Origin: Isohypsibius dastychi
Taxonomy: Eukaryota > Tardigrada > Eutardigrada > Parachela > Isohypsibiidae
NCBI GenBank assembly: GCA_034696485.1
Contig: JAQIWT010001174.1
Coordinates: 1 to 12,076, forward strand
DNA: 12,076 bases
Reading direction: 5' to 3'
Numbering within the stretch: position 1 is the first letter of the stretch; each line of letters starts with the position of its first letter. This document shows positions 1-7,422 of this stretch, in pieces. A program made the translations under genes and the position numbers. A model generated the notes under the pieces. That model was given only the letters and a program-made list of their open reading frames with translations, was not told the DNA's origin and did not search any database.

Positions 1-173
1 GCCACAAATGTGGCGATGCCCACTGAAGACAAATGTTCCCGCCATTGTAACTCTTTGACCACTGGTCGAAAAAAATTAAAAAATACTTCATTGAACTTAT
101 AAATTTTTTCTGACCCAGAATACTAAATCTCACCAAAATCGCCCGCGTCCTTCACATAGTGGGCATCAATAGG
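1..173. mobile_element. One end of a TTAA-type (piggyBac-like) MITE, probably partial
   Basis: A TTAA lies at 174-177. Read on the minus strand away from it, the sequence runs CCTATTGATGCCCAC and then TGAAGG. A closely similar stretch follows the TTAA at 11999-12002 near the other edge. GATGCCCACT at 14-23 is the inverse of AGTGGGCATC at 158-167, so both termini of a small element may be present here. TTAA targets are typical of piggyBac-type elements. No transposase is visible. The left boundary is uncertain because it runs off the window. Confidence 0.35.
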
Positions 174-177
174 TTAA

Positions 178-1254
178 TGCATACGACTCGCAACTGGCAG
201 TAATGGAGTTTCTGCGGAGAAATAAGCTGACAAAACCGTTCTCTCGAATCCTTGAGCCGGAACCCGCAGGAATTTCAAAGGTCGCGGGAAGTGCAGTTTC
301 CTTCACCCTCGATAGCCCCTTTATTTGCAAACGTGTTGAACAACGAGAGAAAACAGAGGCAGCAAATTAAGAAAATTGCTTTGCAACCCGCTCGTTCTAC
401 TCACGTCAACCGAAGGCTTTGTATTTTTGATACTTTTCATCAAGGTGGAAAGGTCATTATAAGAATGGCAGCCGTTGGGTTGCTACTTGATATTAAAACT
501 TTGTCCTTGAATCTATTGACGTTCATTCGATCTCTAAATTTAAACTCCGTTTACGTGATCTGAAAATTCAGTTTTCTCATCGAATCATTCCAAAAGACCA
601 TCAACTTTAATTTGATTTGAGGTCTATCCATAGTGTACCCTTGGTTTGGTTCAGAGCGGTCCAAACCATGGTGCGTTTCGTGGTTCATAAATTTCCAACC
701 CATGGTTTGGGTATTCCATTCCGTGCCACGGCATTCCTGAGCGACTATTCTGGAATTTTATTGTTCAAAACGACTCAGTTTTTTATGGAGAACACGAGGG
801 TTTTGGTTTAAAATACAGTTAAACATAGCACACACGTACAAACATTTTATGGGTTTGGTTCAAGGTCAATCCATGCTAGAACTCACTGGCAACGTTATAC
901 AGGTCAAATGTCTGAATGTCATTTGATGCAAAAGTAAATTTGTTTACGAGAGTGTGTACGTAATATTTCATTAAGTTGAATTGTGTAATAGGCAGCTTTA
1001 ACGGAGGAAAAATTACAAAAATAATAAATTGATCTTCCCCTACCTGAAACCCGTTATCACAGAGAGCGAGTCTATAGGACTTTTACGCTTGATCAGCAAC
1101 AATAAATGATCAATTTCTCCAGATTGGTTTTCATCTGCAACAACTAACTGTTACTGTCAAGAACAAGAAAGCCTCCGGTTGACGTGAAGAGTACGTATCG
1201 TAGATCGGCCCGCGAGCTGCAGCAGCAATAAATTTAATAACACACAGCTTACCA
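178..1254. other. Non-coding stretch, no supported gene
   Basis: Open frames here are short, lack splice or domain logic, and match nothing I recognise. The sequence is AT-rich in parts. On the minus strand this is the region downstream of the receptor gene. A variant poly(A) signal, ATTAAA read on the minus strand, lies at about 1233-1238 just beyond the receptor stop codon, but I have no way to show that it is used. Confidence 0.4.
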
Positions 1255-1632
1255 TCACATTTCACATTTTAAAAAGTTCTTAAACTTTTTACTGACAAGG
1301 ACATAAATGAATACGTCAAGGGAATAATTCATCATCATGAAAGTGTTAATCACTGGTGCAACCGGTGTGAACATTCCACACGAAAATGTGGTCGACGACT
1401 TCAAGGTTATGATCATACATTTGACCACCACTGTTGGTCCCATTCCGAAAAAGTATAGAACAAAACTTGCCGACAGAATAAAATTGCTTTTTTGATACTC
1501 TCTTTTTTTCTGGGGTGATAATCTATTAAATTCGATGAGCTTGGATGTCTTTTTTCGATGCCTTGTCAAAACAATGATGATGGACATATTCACAACATAC
1601 AGAACAATCCATTTGGCGATTGTGTTGATGAC
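1255..1632 (-). CDS. GPCR exon 5: TM5, third intracellular loop, TM6, TM7, short tail
   Basis: The acceptor TTTATCACAG ends at 1633, so the exon opens in phase 0 with VINTIAKWIVLYVV (TM5). A basic third loop (LTRHRKKTSK and PQKKREYQKS), TM6, TM7 with LDVFIY, and a basic helix 8 (SKKFKNFLK) follow, then CEM and TGA at 1257-1255. A good splice donor (GTAAGC, 1252-1247) starts only two bases after the stop, so the C-tail may once have continued into another exon. Confidence 0.75.
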   Translation of the reverse strand, partial: VINTIAKWIVLYVVNMSIIIVLTRHRKKTSKLIEFNRLSPQKKREYQKSNFILSASFVLYFFGMGPTVVVKCMIITLKSSTTFSCGMFTPVAPVINTFMMMNYSLDVFIYVLVSKKFKNFLKCEM

Positions 1633-1684
1633 CTGTGATAAACCATTTTGTTATATTCTCTTGTGATACGTTCATACAAATATA

Positions 1685-1777
1685 CTTGTGCTTGCAGATG
1701 AACATCATGCCAAATGACCAATGGCGGCTCCCTTTGCAATATTTTACCGAACGTTAAAACCCCGTCATCGTGTGCTA
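1685..1777 (-). CDS. GPCR exon 4, 3' part: second extracellular loop beyond the insertion
   Basis: If the hAT element and one copy of its target duplication are removed, the frame of the 5' part continues here without a shift (ENYY-ILAHDD), through GVLTFGKILQ and VIWHDVHLQAQ. It then reaches a donor GTATAT (1684-1679) in phase 0, matching the phase-0 acceptor of the last exon across a 52-53 base intron. This clean repair of the frame is strong evidence that the element landed inside an exon. Confidence 0.65.
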
Positions 1778-1785
1778 ATATGTAG

Positions 1786-2592
1786 CAGACCTGTCCCGTT
1801 TTCCATTTCTGGTCAACCGCTCCCGTTCCGTTCAAACTGAACAAGTCCCGTTCCGTTGCTCGTTCCGTTAAAATCGCTGAGCCCGCTATCCGTCCCGCTA
1901 ATCCGTTAAGACTATTTAGTAAAAAATGAATTTTAGTGAAAAAAGCCTACTTTGTTCCTGGTCAACTTACGAATCAGATTCACGAATTCACTTCAGCAGA
2001 CTTTTTGATGCTACAGAATTTCTGATTCTCGAATTATCATCGATCGCACACAACCTACGGTTTCCAAGAATGATCTCTGCGACACTCTTTCACATCTACT
2101 GCGCTAGGTGGTGCAAGAAAAAAAATAGAAAAAATTTCGAGTTATTTTGAAAAGTCAATTAGTCATTACGATTCGCCTCCGGAAATGCCGCAATATCGGC
2201 ACCAGAATACTCTTGAGAAGAAGAAGGTTATAGTTCAAATCACGATCAGAAACATTTGTTTCTGGAAACAGGACAGCAAGACAAACGAAAACTGACGAAG
2301 TAGAAGATGCACGTCAGTCAAATTGATTGACAGAACGCATCTGTGTAATATATTGTCCGCTCTGACAGTTTCCAGTTCTGCAAAGTCCTTTGTTTGAATT
2401 CATTTAATATAAGTATCGTTAAATTACCGTCCCGTTTCGTCAGAAAAAAAACCGTTCCGTTAGTGTAATTTTCTCGTTCCGCTACCGTTCCGTTAAAGCA
2501 ATCTCCCGTTCCGTTAAAACCCGTTAAAATAACGGGATTAACGGGATTAGCGGGAATAACGGGGCGTCCGTTAAAATAACGGGACAGGACTG
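1786..2592. mobile_element. Non-autonomous hAT element inserted in the GPCR
   Basis: The ends are CAGACCTGTCCCG (1786-1798) and the inverse of CAGTCCTGTCCCG (2580-2592), with one mismatch. The flanks are exact 8-bp repeats, ATATGTAG at 1778-1785 and 2593-2600. CAG ends with 8-bp target duplications are the signature of the hAT superfamily. Both subterminal regions (1791-1915 and 2425-2588) are packed with degenerate CCCGTTCCGTTAAAA-type repeats, as expected for transposase binding regions. The 807-bp body has no transposase open frame, so it would move only with help in trans. Confidence 0.88.
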
Positions 2593-2600
2593 ATATGTAG

Positions 2601-2756
2601 TAATTCTCTACCAGATTTTCCAACGCGAAAATCATCGACAACAAACAGGATGCAAGCTGAATTCCGATAACTTTTCTGATACCAAATCCGTCCATGCCGA
2701 ATTTGAAAGGTTTTAAACAAGCCAGCAGTCTCTCAATCGAATAAACAATCAATGTC
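2601..2756 (-). CDS. GPCR exon 4, 5' part: ERL motif and TM4, up to the insertion
   Basis: The acceptor TTTTGCAG ends at 2757 and the first G completes an Arg codon from exon 3 across a 90-base intron. It encodes TLIVYSIERLLACLKPF, the second intracellular loop (FGIRKVIG), TM4 and ENYY. Coding then meets the target-site duplication (2593-2600) and the hAT element. Its natural continuation is the coding sequence on the far side of the element. Confidence 0.7.
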
Positions 2757-2846
2757 CTGCAAAATTCACTTTATGAACTGAACTTCAACTGGAGCAAGAA
2801 ACATTTTAAAAAAAATTCCCTGAAAGTTGTTTGAGTTCATGCATAC

Positions 2847-2883
2847 CGAATCAATTCAAACAGCGGAAGAACTTTTTTCATGA
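2847..2883 (-). CDS. GPCR exon 3 (short): middle of TM3
   Basis: Encodes about MKKVLPLFELI, then joins at donor GTATGC (2846-2841) to exon 4 with perfect phase, giving FELIRTLIVYSIER. The 3' end is well supported. The 5' end is uncertain: the acceptor CTATCTCAG at 2892-2884 leaves a phase that does not match exon 2, so an unseen micro-exon, another acceptor or an indel is needed. The longer minus-strand open frame reaching back to 3151 is probably intronic, because a second TM2-like segment there would not fit the receptor topology. Confidence 0.5.
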
Positions 2884-3173
2884 CTGAGATAGTGTTTCGA
2901 AACAATGAATAAGTGACTTTTTTAGCTGATTCATTCCAGCTAGTCAACGGAAAACTCAAGAGACATTCTTGGCTATCACGGAGGTATCGGGCTTTGTCAA
3001 TGGGATTAACACCCTGCTGTGCATGAAAACATATAAACATAAAACAGCAACAAATTGTACCCAACCAAATAACATAGTTCAGCAGCAAAACATTTCGTTG
3101 AATCGAAAGCTTGCTCCCTGAATAAGATTGTAAATCTAAAGTAAAACACATTTATTAATCGACTTCAATTTTA

Positions 3174-3296
3174 AGGTGATCTTTGTCCGGCTAGCATGAC
3201 ATGTTGACATGTTGGTACAAAATGTGCGCGCAGACTAAGGATCGAGTTATGAGTTACTAGTATCAGAATGTCATGCTAGCCGGACGAAGGTAACCT
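3174..3296. mobile_element. Short MITE flanked by TA, Tc1/mariner style
   Basis: Inverted ends of about 27 bases share TCCGGCTAGCATGAC internally (3187-3201 and its inverse near 3271-3285) with only a few mismatches outward. TA lies immediately outside on both sides (3172-3173 and 3297-3298), consistent with a TA target duplication. The interior of about 70 bases is unique. It sits in the long intron of the GPCR and directly abuts the foldback element. Confidence 0.7.
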
Positions 3297-3300
3297 TAGC

Positions 3301-3806
3301 AAACGTGCGTAACCCGAAATTCAGATTTCAAAGCGGAAAAGTGCAAACGGTAGTTTTTTTGCGCTGATATACGTCTCCGCCAATATTTATCGTACACCCC
3401 TCATAGACTCAACGTGCTGTTTTATATGAGGGGGTGTACGATAAATATTGGCGGAGACGTATGTCTGCCTGAGGCGGGTGTTTTTATGCTTGTTGGTGAG
3501 TAAAAAAGGGAACAAGGTAGCCAAATGGTCCTTTGCTGTGGGCAGCGGGGCTTACGTATGCACACTGACGGGGTTAACGACTTCGGAATTTCACCTCTTC
3601 GCACTTGCACGACGTCGAGGCGCATAATTTCAAAGTCGTGAGCCCCGTGGTATTGTGTAGGTAAACCCCGAGTCCCTTCTTCCCTTTTTTACTCGCCCAC
3701 AAGCCCATAAACACCCGCTTCAATAGTCAGACAAATACCAGCCCAAAAATAGCTACCGTCTGCACTTTTCCGTTTTGAAATCTGAATTTTCGGGTTACGC
3801 ACGTTT
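3301..3806. mobile_element. Foldback element, nearly a complete palindrome
   Basis: The left end AAACGTGCGTAACCCG (3301-3316) is inverted at 3791-3806. The pairing continues inward with scattered mismatches through AAGTGCA, GCGGGTGTTT, GAGTAAAAAAGGGA and GGGGCTTACG, down to a centre near 3600. Each arm is about 200 bases once the nested hairpin at 3369-3462 is discounted. No coding capacity is visible. I could not find a convincing target duplication. It lies in the GPCR intron. Confidence 0.8.
3369..3462. mobile_element. Hairpin MITE nested in one arm of the foldback element
   Basis: Arms at 3369-3405 and 3425-3462 pair almost perfectly: ATACGTCTCCGCCAATATTT on the left and its inverse on the right, with one extra base in a C run. 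The loop is about 19 bases. The opposite arm of the surrounding foldback lacks this segment at the corresponding place, which marks it as a later insertion. TA occurs at both boundaries, fitting a TA-targeting element. Confidence 0.75.
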
Positions 3807-3930
3807 ACTTGTTATGTTAATAGCATGAAGACAACATTTCGTATTTTTCATGCATGGAAAAAAGATCACAAAAGGTCACATGAAGCAAGGTTTTGTTCTT
3901 CGGTTCATAATGTTGGTCAAAAGAGTGTTG

Positions 3931-3969
3931 TTTCATAATGTTTATAATGTTCATAATGTTCATAATGTT
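3931..3969. repeat. Short tandem repeat, 9-base unit TTCATAATG
   Basis: About four units, one varying as TTTATAATG, with a related TTCATAATG near 3903. It is intronic in the GPCR and looks like an ordinary microsatellite-like array. Confidence 0.7.
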
Positions 3970-4180
3970 GAATTTTATGGTAAAACACGATAACTAAAAA
4001 ATTTTAGCGTTAGTTATTTTGCTTAATTTCCAAACTTCACCGCAAATTTTTCGTTTCATTTTATAATCCACATTTCACGTTTCATTTCAAAGTGTACGCC
4101 ACTTCATTTAATATTTTTATTCGATTTCATTTCGGCCAGCGTTTTTGCTCAAAATCATATCCTTAGCTTCCAGATTTTAC

Positions 4181-4315
4181 CAGTCAGAAAACTGCATGCA
4201 GGCTTCGTTCAACCAGTCCACAAAACCACGTGCTCGCACATTGTGTAGTTCAAACATTTCGTCAAGTTTGAATACTGGACTTGCGCTTTGAATAAATGTT
4301 GGCATGTATGTCCAC
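4181..4315 (-). CDS. GPCR exon 2: end of TM2, first extracellular loop, TM3 cysteine
   Basis: The acceptor (TTATCCAG) ends at 4316, and the first base completes the Val codon left by exon 1, across a 65-base intron. The frame reads WTYMPTFIQS, then a polar loop, then NEACMQFSDW. The Cys sits where class A receptors have the TM3 disulphide partner. The exon ends at donor GTAAAA (4180-4175) with two bases left over. I chose this reading because the other two frames have stop codons. Confidence 0.65.
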
Positions 4316-4380
4316 CTGGATAACACAATAAATTACTTATTCGAATTCGGCAAGAAGAGCATATTTTCTTTAATGCTCAC

Positions 4381-4625
4381 ACAACAATCAGATCGGAAAT
4401 TACGACGCATGAAAGATAAATTTTCGTTGTGCTCCGTTCCTCCTTCCAAAGAAAAACAAAGCTTGCAATATTTCCAAGAGTGCAAATGAGGAGCAGCACT
4501 GGATAACAAACGATTTCGACATATTGAGTGTGGAAAACTGTGTCGTCGTCAACCAATCCGTCTGTCTGATTAACGTCGCCAGTATGGTTTAGGAGATCAG
4601 TTTCGTCCACATTCATGGTTGTCAT
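4381..4625 (-). CDS. GPCR exon 1: N-terminus, TM1 and start of TM2
   Basis: Starts at ATG 4625-4623, with a second in-frame ATG at 4616. The open frame continues upstream but has no earlier ATG within it. It encodes an acidic extracellular segment with two N-glycosylation sequons, TM1, a short basic loop (WKEERSTTK) and the SDL of TM2. It ends GTT GT before the donor GTGAGC at 4380-4375, leaving phase 2, which fits the next exon. Confidence 0.7.
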
Positions 4626-4932
4626 ATTACCGAAAACAGTAAATTCAGAATTTTTCGCAGATCTTGGGATCCATAACCAATTCAAGCAGCGAGCGTTGGA
4701 CGCTTCAGAGAGGTAATGCCAATTCAAAAGAGATCTCTGCGTAATTAATATCGGAAAATACTTGAAAGAAAAGTGAACCTTGGCAAGCAGTATCAGTGAC
4801 GCGGATGTTCAATAGTTCATTTGGTCTTTCACAAAAGACACGCATTTTCAATCTTTTCCAATCACTTTTTAGCGAGTTGAGGCACAAAAGAATTATGACA
4901 GCTAATCATAGAATAAGTTCCAAGTCAGTACC

Positions 4933-5005
4933 CAGAGCTGGCTCACAGCACAGGATTTTTTGTGCTGCAGCCCAAAAAATCTTGTGCTGTCCTGAACCAG
5001 CTCTG
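4933..5005. mobile_element. 73-bp hAT-type micro-MITE
   Basis: The ends CAGAGCTGG (4933-4941) and CCAGCTCTG (4997-5005) are exact inverses, and the pairing extends through the CAGCACA and ATTTTTTG stretches so that almost the whole element folds on itself. It is flanked by an exact 8-bp duplication, TCAGTACC, at 4925-4932 and 5006-5013. The CAG terminus and 8-bp duplication indicate hAT. Its termini differ from those of the element at 1786-2592, so it belongs to another family. Confidence 0.82.
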
Positions 5006-5339
5006 TCAGTACCCGATGTTGAGACCTACGCGTACAGTACAGTAAAAACCAAACTTGCCGTTAAGTTCTTGGTGTACAGGTTCATGCAGTTTAATTCAGC
5101 TCAACGACTGAATCAGTTGATTCGATGTCAACTCGCTCAATCATATTGCGTACCATTGGTTGCTAAAAAGCCTCAAATTTTGTGTTCCTTTAAGAAATAT
5201 GATCAAACAAAAATATCGCTTCACAATCACTATGATGTTCCAACCAATGAAGTGGTATTAAACGTCATTTTCGCTGTATTGCACGAACTCTAAAACTGAC
5301 CGTACATTACAGGGAAAGTCAGGCATTTGACATCTCACC

Positions 5340-5673
5340 CTAAGAGTGAGGACTGAAATTGCACCATGGTGTACGCAAGCACAGTTGGTGGACCACTGTA
5401 TACACGTGCTCATTTCGGGGCCGCGTGCACAAGGCGCTAGACAGATGAACACGACCTAGTGGGGACTTGGAAGTAGCCACCCAAGGAGAACAAACAATCA
5501 AAGGCTATATGATTCAATCAAGAGCTTACTGCAGTTTTCCAGTTAATTTCTTAACGGAGTGTATCACAGTTGCATACACGAACTGTTTGCGCAGTTGGTG
5601 TGAATTGTGGCCACTTGCACGTGCACCATTGCTTAATGTATGTGCAATGGTGCAATTCAGTCCTCACTCTAAG
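5340..5673. mobile_element. MITE of about 334 bp with 30-base inverted ends
   Basis: AAGAGTGAGGACTGAAATTG on the left (5342-5361) is inverted on the right (about 5652-5671) as CAATTCAGTCCTCACTCT, with one base of difference and one inserted A. GCACCAT continues the pairing. Just inside the right end is a second small hairpin (TGCACCATTGC and GCAATGGTGCA, about 5622-5656). Boundaries are good to a few bases, and I found no clear target duplication. Confidence 0.65.
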
Positions 5674-5962
5674 TTACCTGCTTACCCCGCATGGCACAGG
5701 TTAGAGTTGTTCATAATATCGAGGGGTTTGTGGAAGTCGCTGCAGTCACGTGATATAATATGGTACAGAATCAAAATTTATACTGTGATTTCGCTGATTA
5801 TTGGACACTGCTTGAAATTCACTAGCTCTTCGTCTCAACTCTCAATGATAGGGAAAAAAACCTTCTTTTTTATGAAATTGTTTGGATAAGAAACCGACAA
5901 GCGGTTGATTTTTAAGGCATAAGTTATTTTGCCATATCGAAGCAAGGCGATACACCGTACAA

Positions 5963-7422
5963 CTGATGCACGCTAATCGTCCCACTGCCGACGCTCCAGT
6001 CCCATCCCGCAGTACACTCGTTCAGCCAAACTACAACACTAAATACACAACCATCAAAGACTACGGCGGCTCAGCGTTTGGATCCGGCGGTGGATTTGGA
6101 AGAAATGGTTTCGGCACCGGTAGTCTCCTGCTAGCCGGGGCTGGTGGGGCCTTTGGAGGATACATGCTGGGAAGTCCGACATTTTTCTAATTTCGGGACC
6201 CAAAACTGATTGAATACGTATGGTGACCTTCGCGAGTTCTTGAACACATTCTTCAACCAGACAGCTTCTTCATACGGAATGATGAACTCGACCAACAATG
6301 TCTTCACAATTCCAAGTGGCTCTGATCCAAGTGTTTGCAACTTCAACATTCCCAGACCCGGGGGTGATTCAGGCGCAGCGGTGTTTTCGAATAAAACAAC
6401 TACGGCTCAGCCAAGATCAGCTGGTGGACCTCGGCAGTGGTATGAGGGTGCAGTTATGGATATTTGGAGACAGACTGATCGAAGTGTTGAACGCAGTCCT
6501 TGCACTATTGCCTCGTTTGCGAAGGTCAGTACTTACATCTCACAACAAGCAAACTTAGACAATTCTGTGATTTCGGTTGGGTTTCAGATTCGAGAATGTG
6601 AATCATCATCGCCGAGAGGCAACTTGACCGAAGAGCTATTCATCACAGCTGTGAAGCAGATCACGAAATTGTACTCGAATCAGAATACCGATCCACAGAT
6701 GATAACTGGTACTGAAAATTCTATCGGTAGCTGTTCTTTTGTTAATTGTGAGGTGTTTCTGAAAGATGTGGTGGATGCGGCAAAACGGTGTTATCCCATT
6801 GATGGGGGCATGGTTCCACCAAAAGAGACTCAGAAATGCTTGGATTTCTCCATTGCTTCGGATCAGGTTATGGCGCTGGAGACAACAGGCTCGATATTTG
6901 GCAACAAAGAAGTCTGCAGGTAGATTGCAAACTCAAACAGAATTCCCAGAGTTTGTTCACGTTGTTTCTAGGAAAATGTTGAACCCTGATCTATTGGCCT
7001 GTTCTCCCGCTGGTTCGACGGTTCCCTGCACATTGACCGATTTGGTGAATCTGAATGTGTTTGCGCGGAATTACTATCTGTGTGAACAACCAGTTGACGC
7101 CGATATGGTACGTCATTTTTTTGACTCGAAAATTGATTCGGCTAATGTTTCGCTTTATGTAGATTGCGAAACTTCAAGAACGATATACCGGCACAACCCC
7201 GTCACCCACGATACAAGTGTTCGACAAAACAAGCTTAGGGCTGGAAACTAATCAGGTCATCACATCGCAACAATTTCAAAATACAGGTAGCGACTATTAT
7301 ATATGACTCCTGTTTGTTGGAGCATTACTAATGACTTTCGTTGCCTAGGCTTGAATGTTGCCCCAACATGGTATTCAGTCGCAGTAACACTGGTTTTCCT
7401 ATTTGTAACGATATTTGCATGA
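5963..7422 (+). pseudogene. 5'-truncated, internally deleted copy of the GPI-anchored GGYMLGS protein gene
   Basis: Paralogue of the gene at 9042-11919. It keeps the Gly-rich part of exon 3 (NRPTADAPVP to GGYMLGS, 5966-6174), then loses what corresponds to about 10311-10598 of the other copy, including the exon 3 donor, and soon stops at 6188-6190. The signal-peptide exon, exon 2 and exon 3 acceptor are absent, and the exon 4 acceptor AG is GG here. From exon 4 onward everything is intact: exons about 6199-6524, 6588-6708, 6766-6919, 6972-7107, 7163-7286 and 7349-7422, all with GT-AG introns of 52-63 bases in consistent phase. It ends in a hydrophobic tail (VAVTLVFLFVTIFA). Exon 8 shows mostly silent differences from the other copy. 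Probably a young pseudogene. A chimeric transcript starting from an unseen upstream exon cannot be excluded. Confidence 0.75.

Larger units (their letters stand above)
1255..4625 (-). pseudogene. Class A (rhodopsin-like) GPCR, interrupted by a hAT insertion
   Basis: A seven-transmembrane receptor split over at least five minus-strand exons: 4625-4381, 4315-4181, about 2883-2847, 2756 to about 1685 (interrupted by the element at 1786-2592), and 1632-1255. The start at 4625 (or 4616) gives an extracellular N-terminus with NHT and NQT glycosylation sequons. TM1 carries the GN motif (LGNIASF). TM2 has SDLIVV running into WTYMPTF. A Cys before TM3 (NEACMQF) fits the conserved disulphide, and SIERLLACLKP stands in for the DRY region. 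TM4 (LASCLLSMIF), TM5 (KWIVLYVVNMS), TM6 (FILSASFVLYF) and TM7 (NYSLDVFIY, a variant of NPxxY) follow. Splice phases agree at the first, third and fourth junctions; exon 2 to exon 3 does not match in phase with the sites I found. With the transposon in place, reading stops inside it after TM4. Ligand unknown; peptide-receptor-like by general appearance only. If the insertion is polymorphic, other alleles may be functional. Confidence 0.75.
4626..5962. other. Intergenic region between the divergent GPCR and truncated gene copy
   Basis: Apart from the two MITEs listed separately, I see no supported gene. Open frames of up to 165 codons overlap the elements and have no start, splice or domain support. 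The GPCR promoter should lie just above 4625 on the minus strand, but no clear core motif stands out. Homology with the complete gene copy begins only at about 5958-5963, so the promoter, signal-peptide exon and exon 2 are missing here. Confidence 0.45.

Noticed and set aside
252-811. Two plus-strand open frames near the left end
   Set aside because: Short, of mixed composition, and without domain, signal peptide or splice support.
2837-3151. Long minus-strand open frame with a hydrophobic segment, joined to receptor exon 3
   Set aside because: It would add a second TM2-like helix after TM2 and its loop are already provided by exon 2. Only the last 37 bases fit the receptor.
4796-5293. Plus-strand open frame of 165 codons
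   Set aside because: It runs straight through the 73-bp hAT element and its duplication and shows no domain, so it is chance openness.
5467-5889. Plus-strand open frame of 140 codons upstream of the truncated copy
   Set aside because: It covers a MITE end, has no signal peptide, and cannot be joined in phase to the Gly-rich exon with any acceptor I see.
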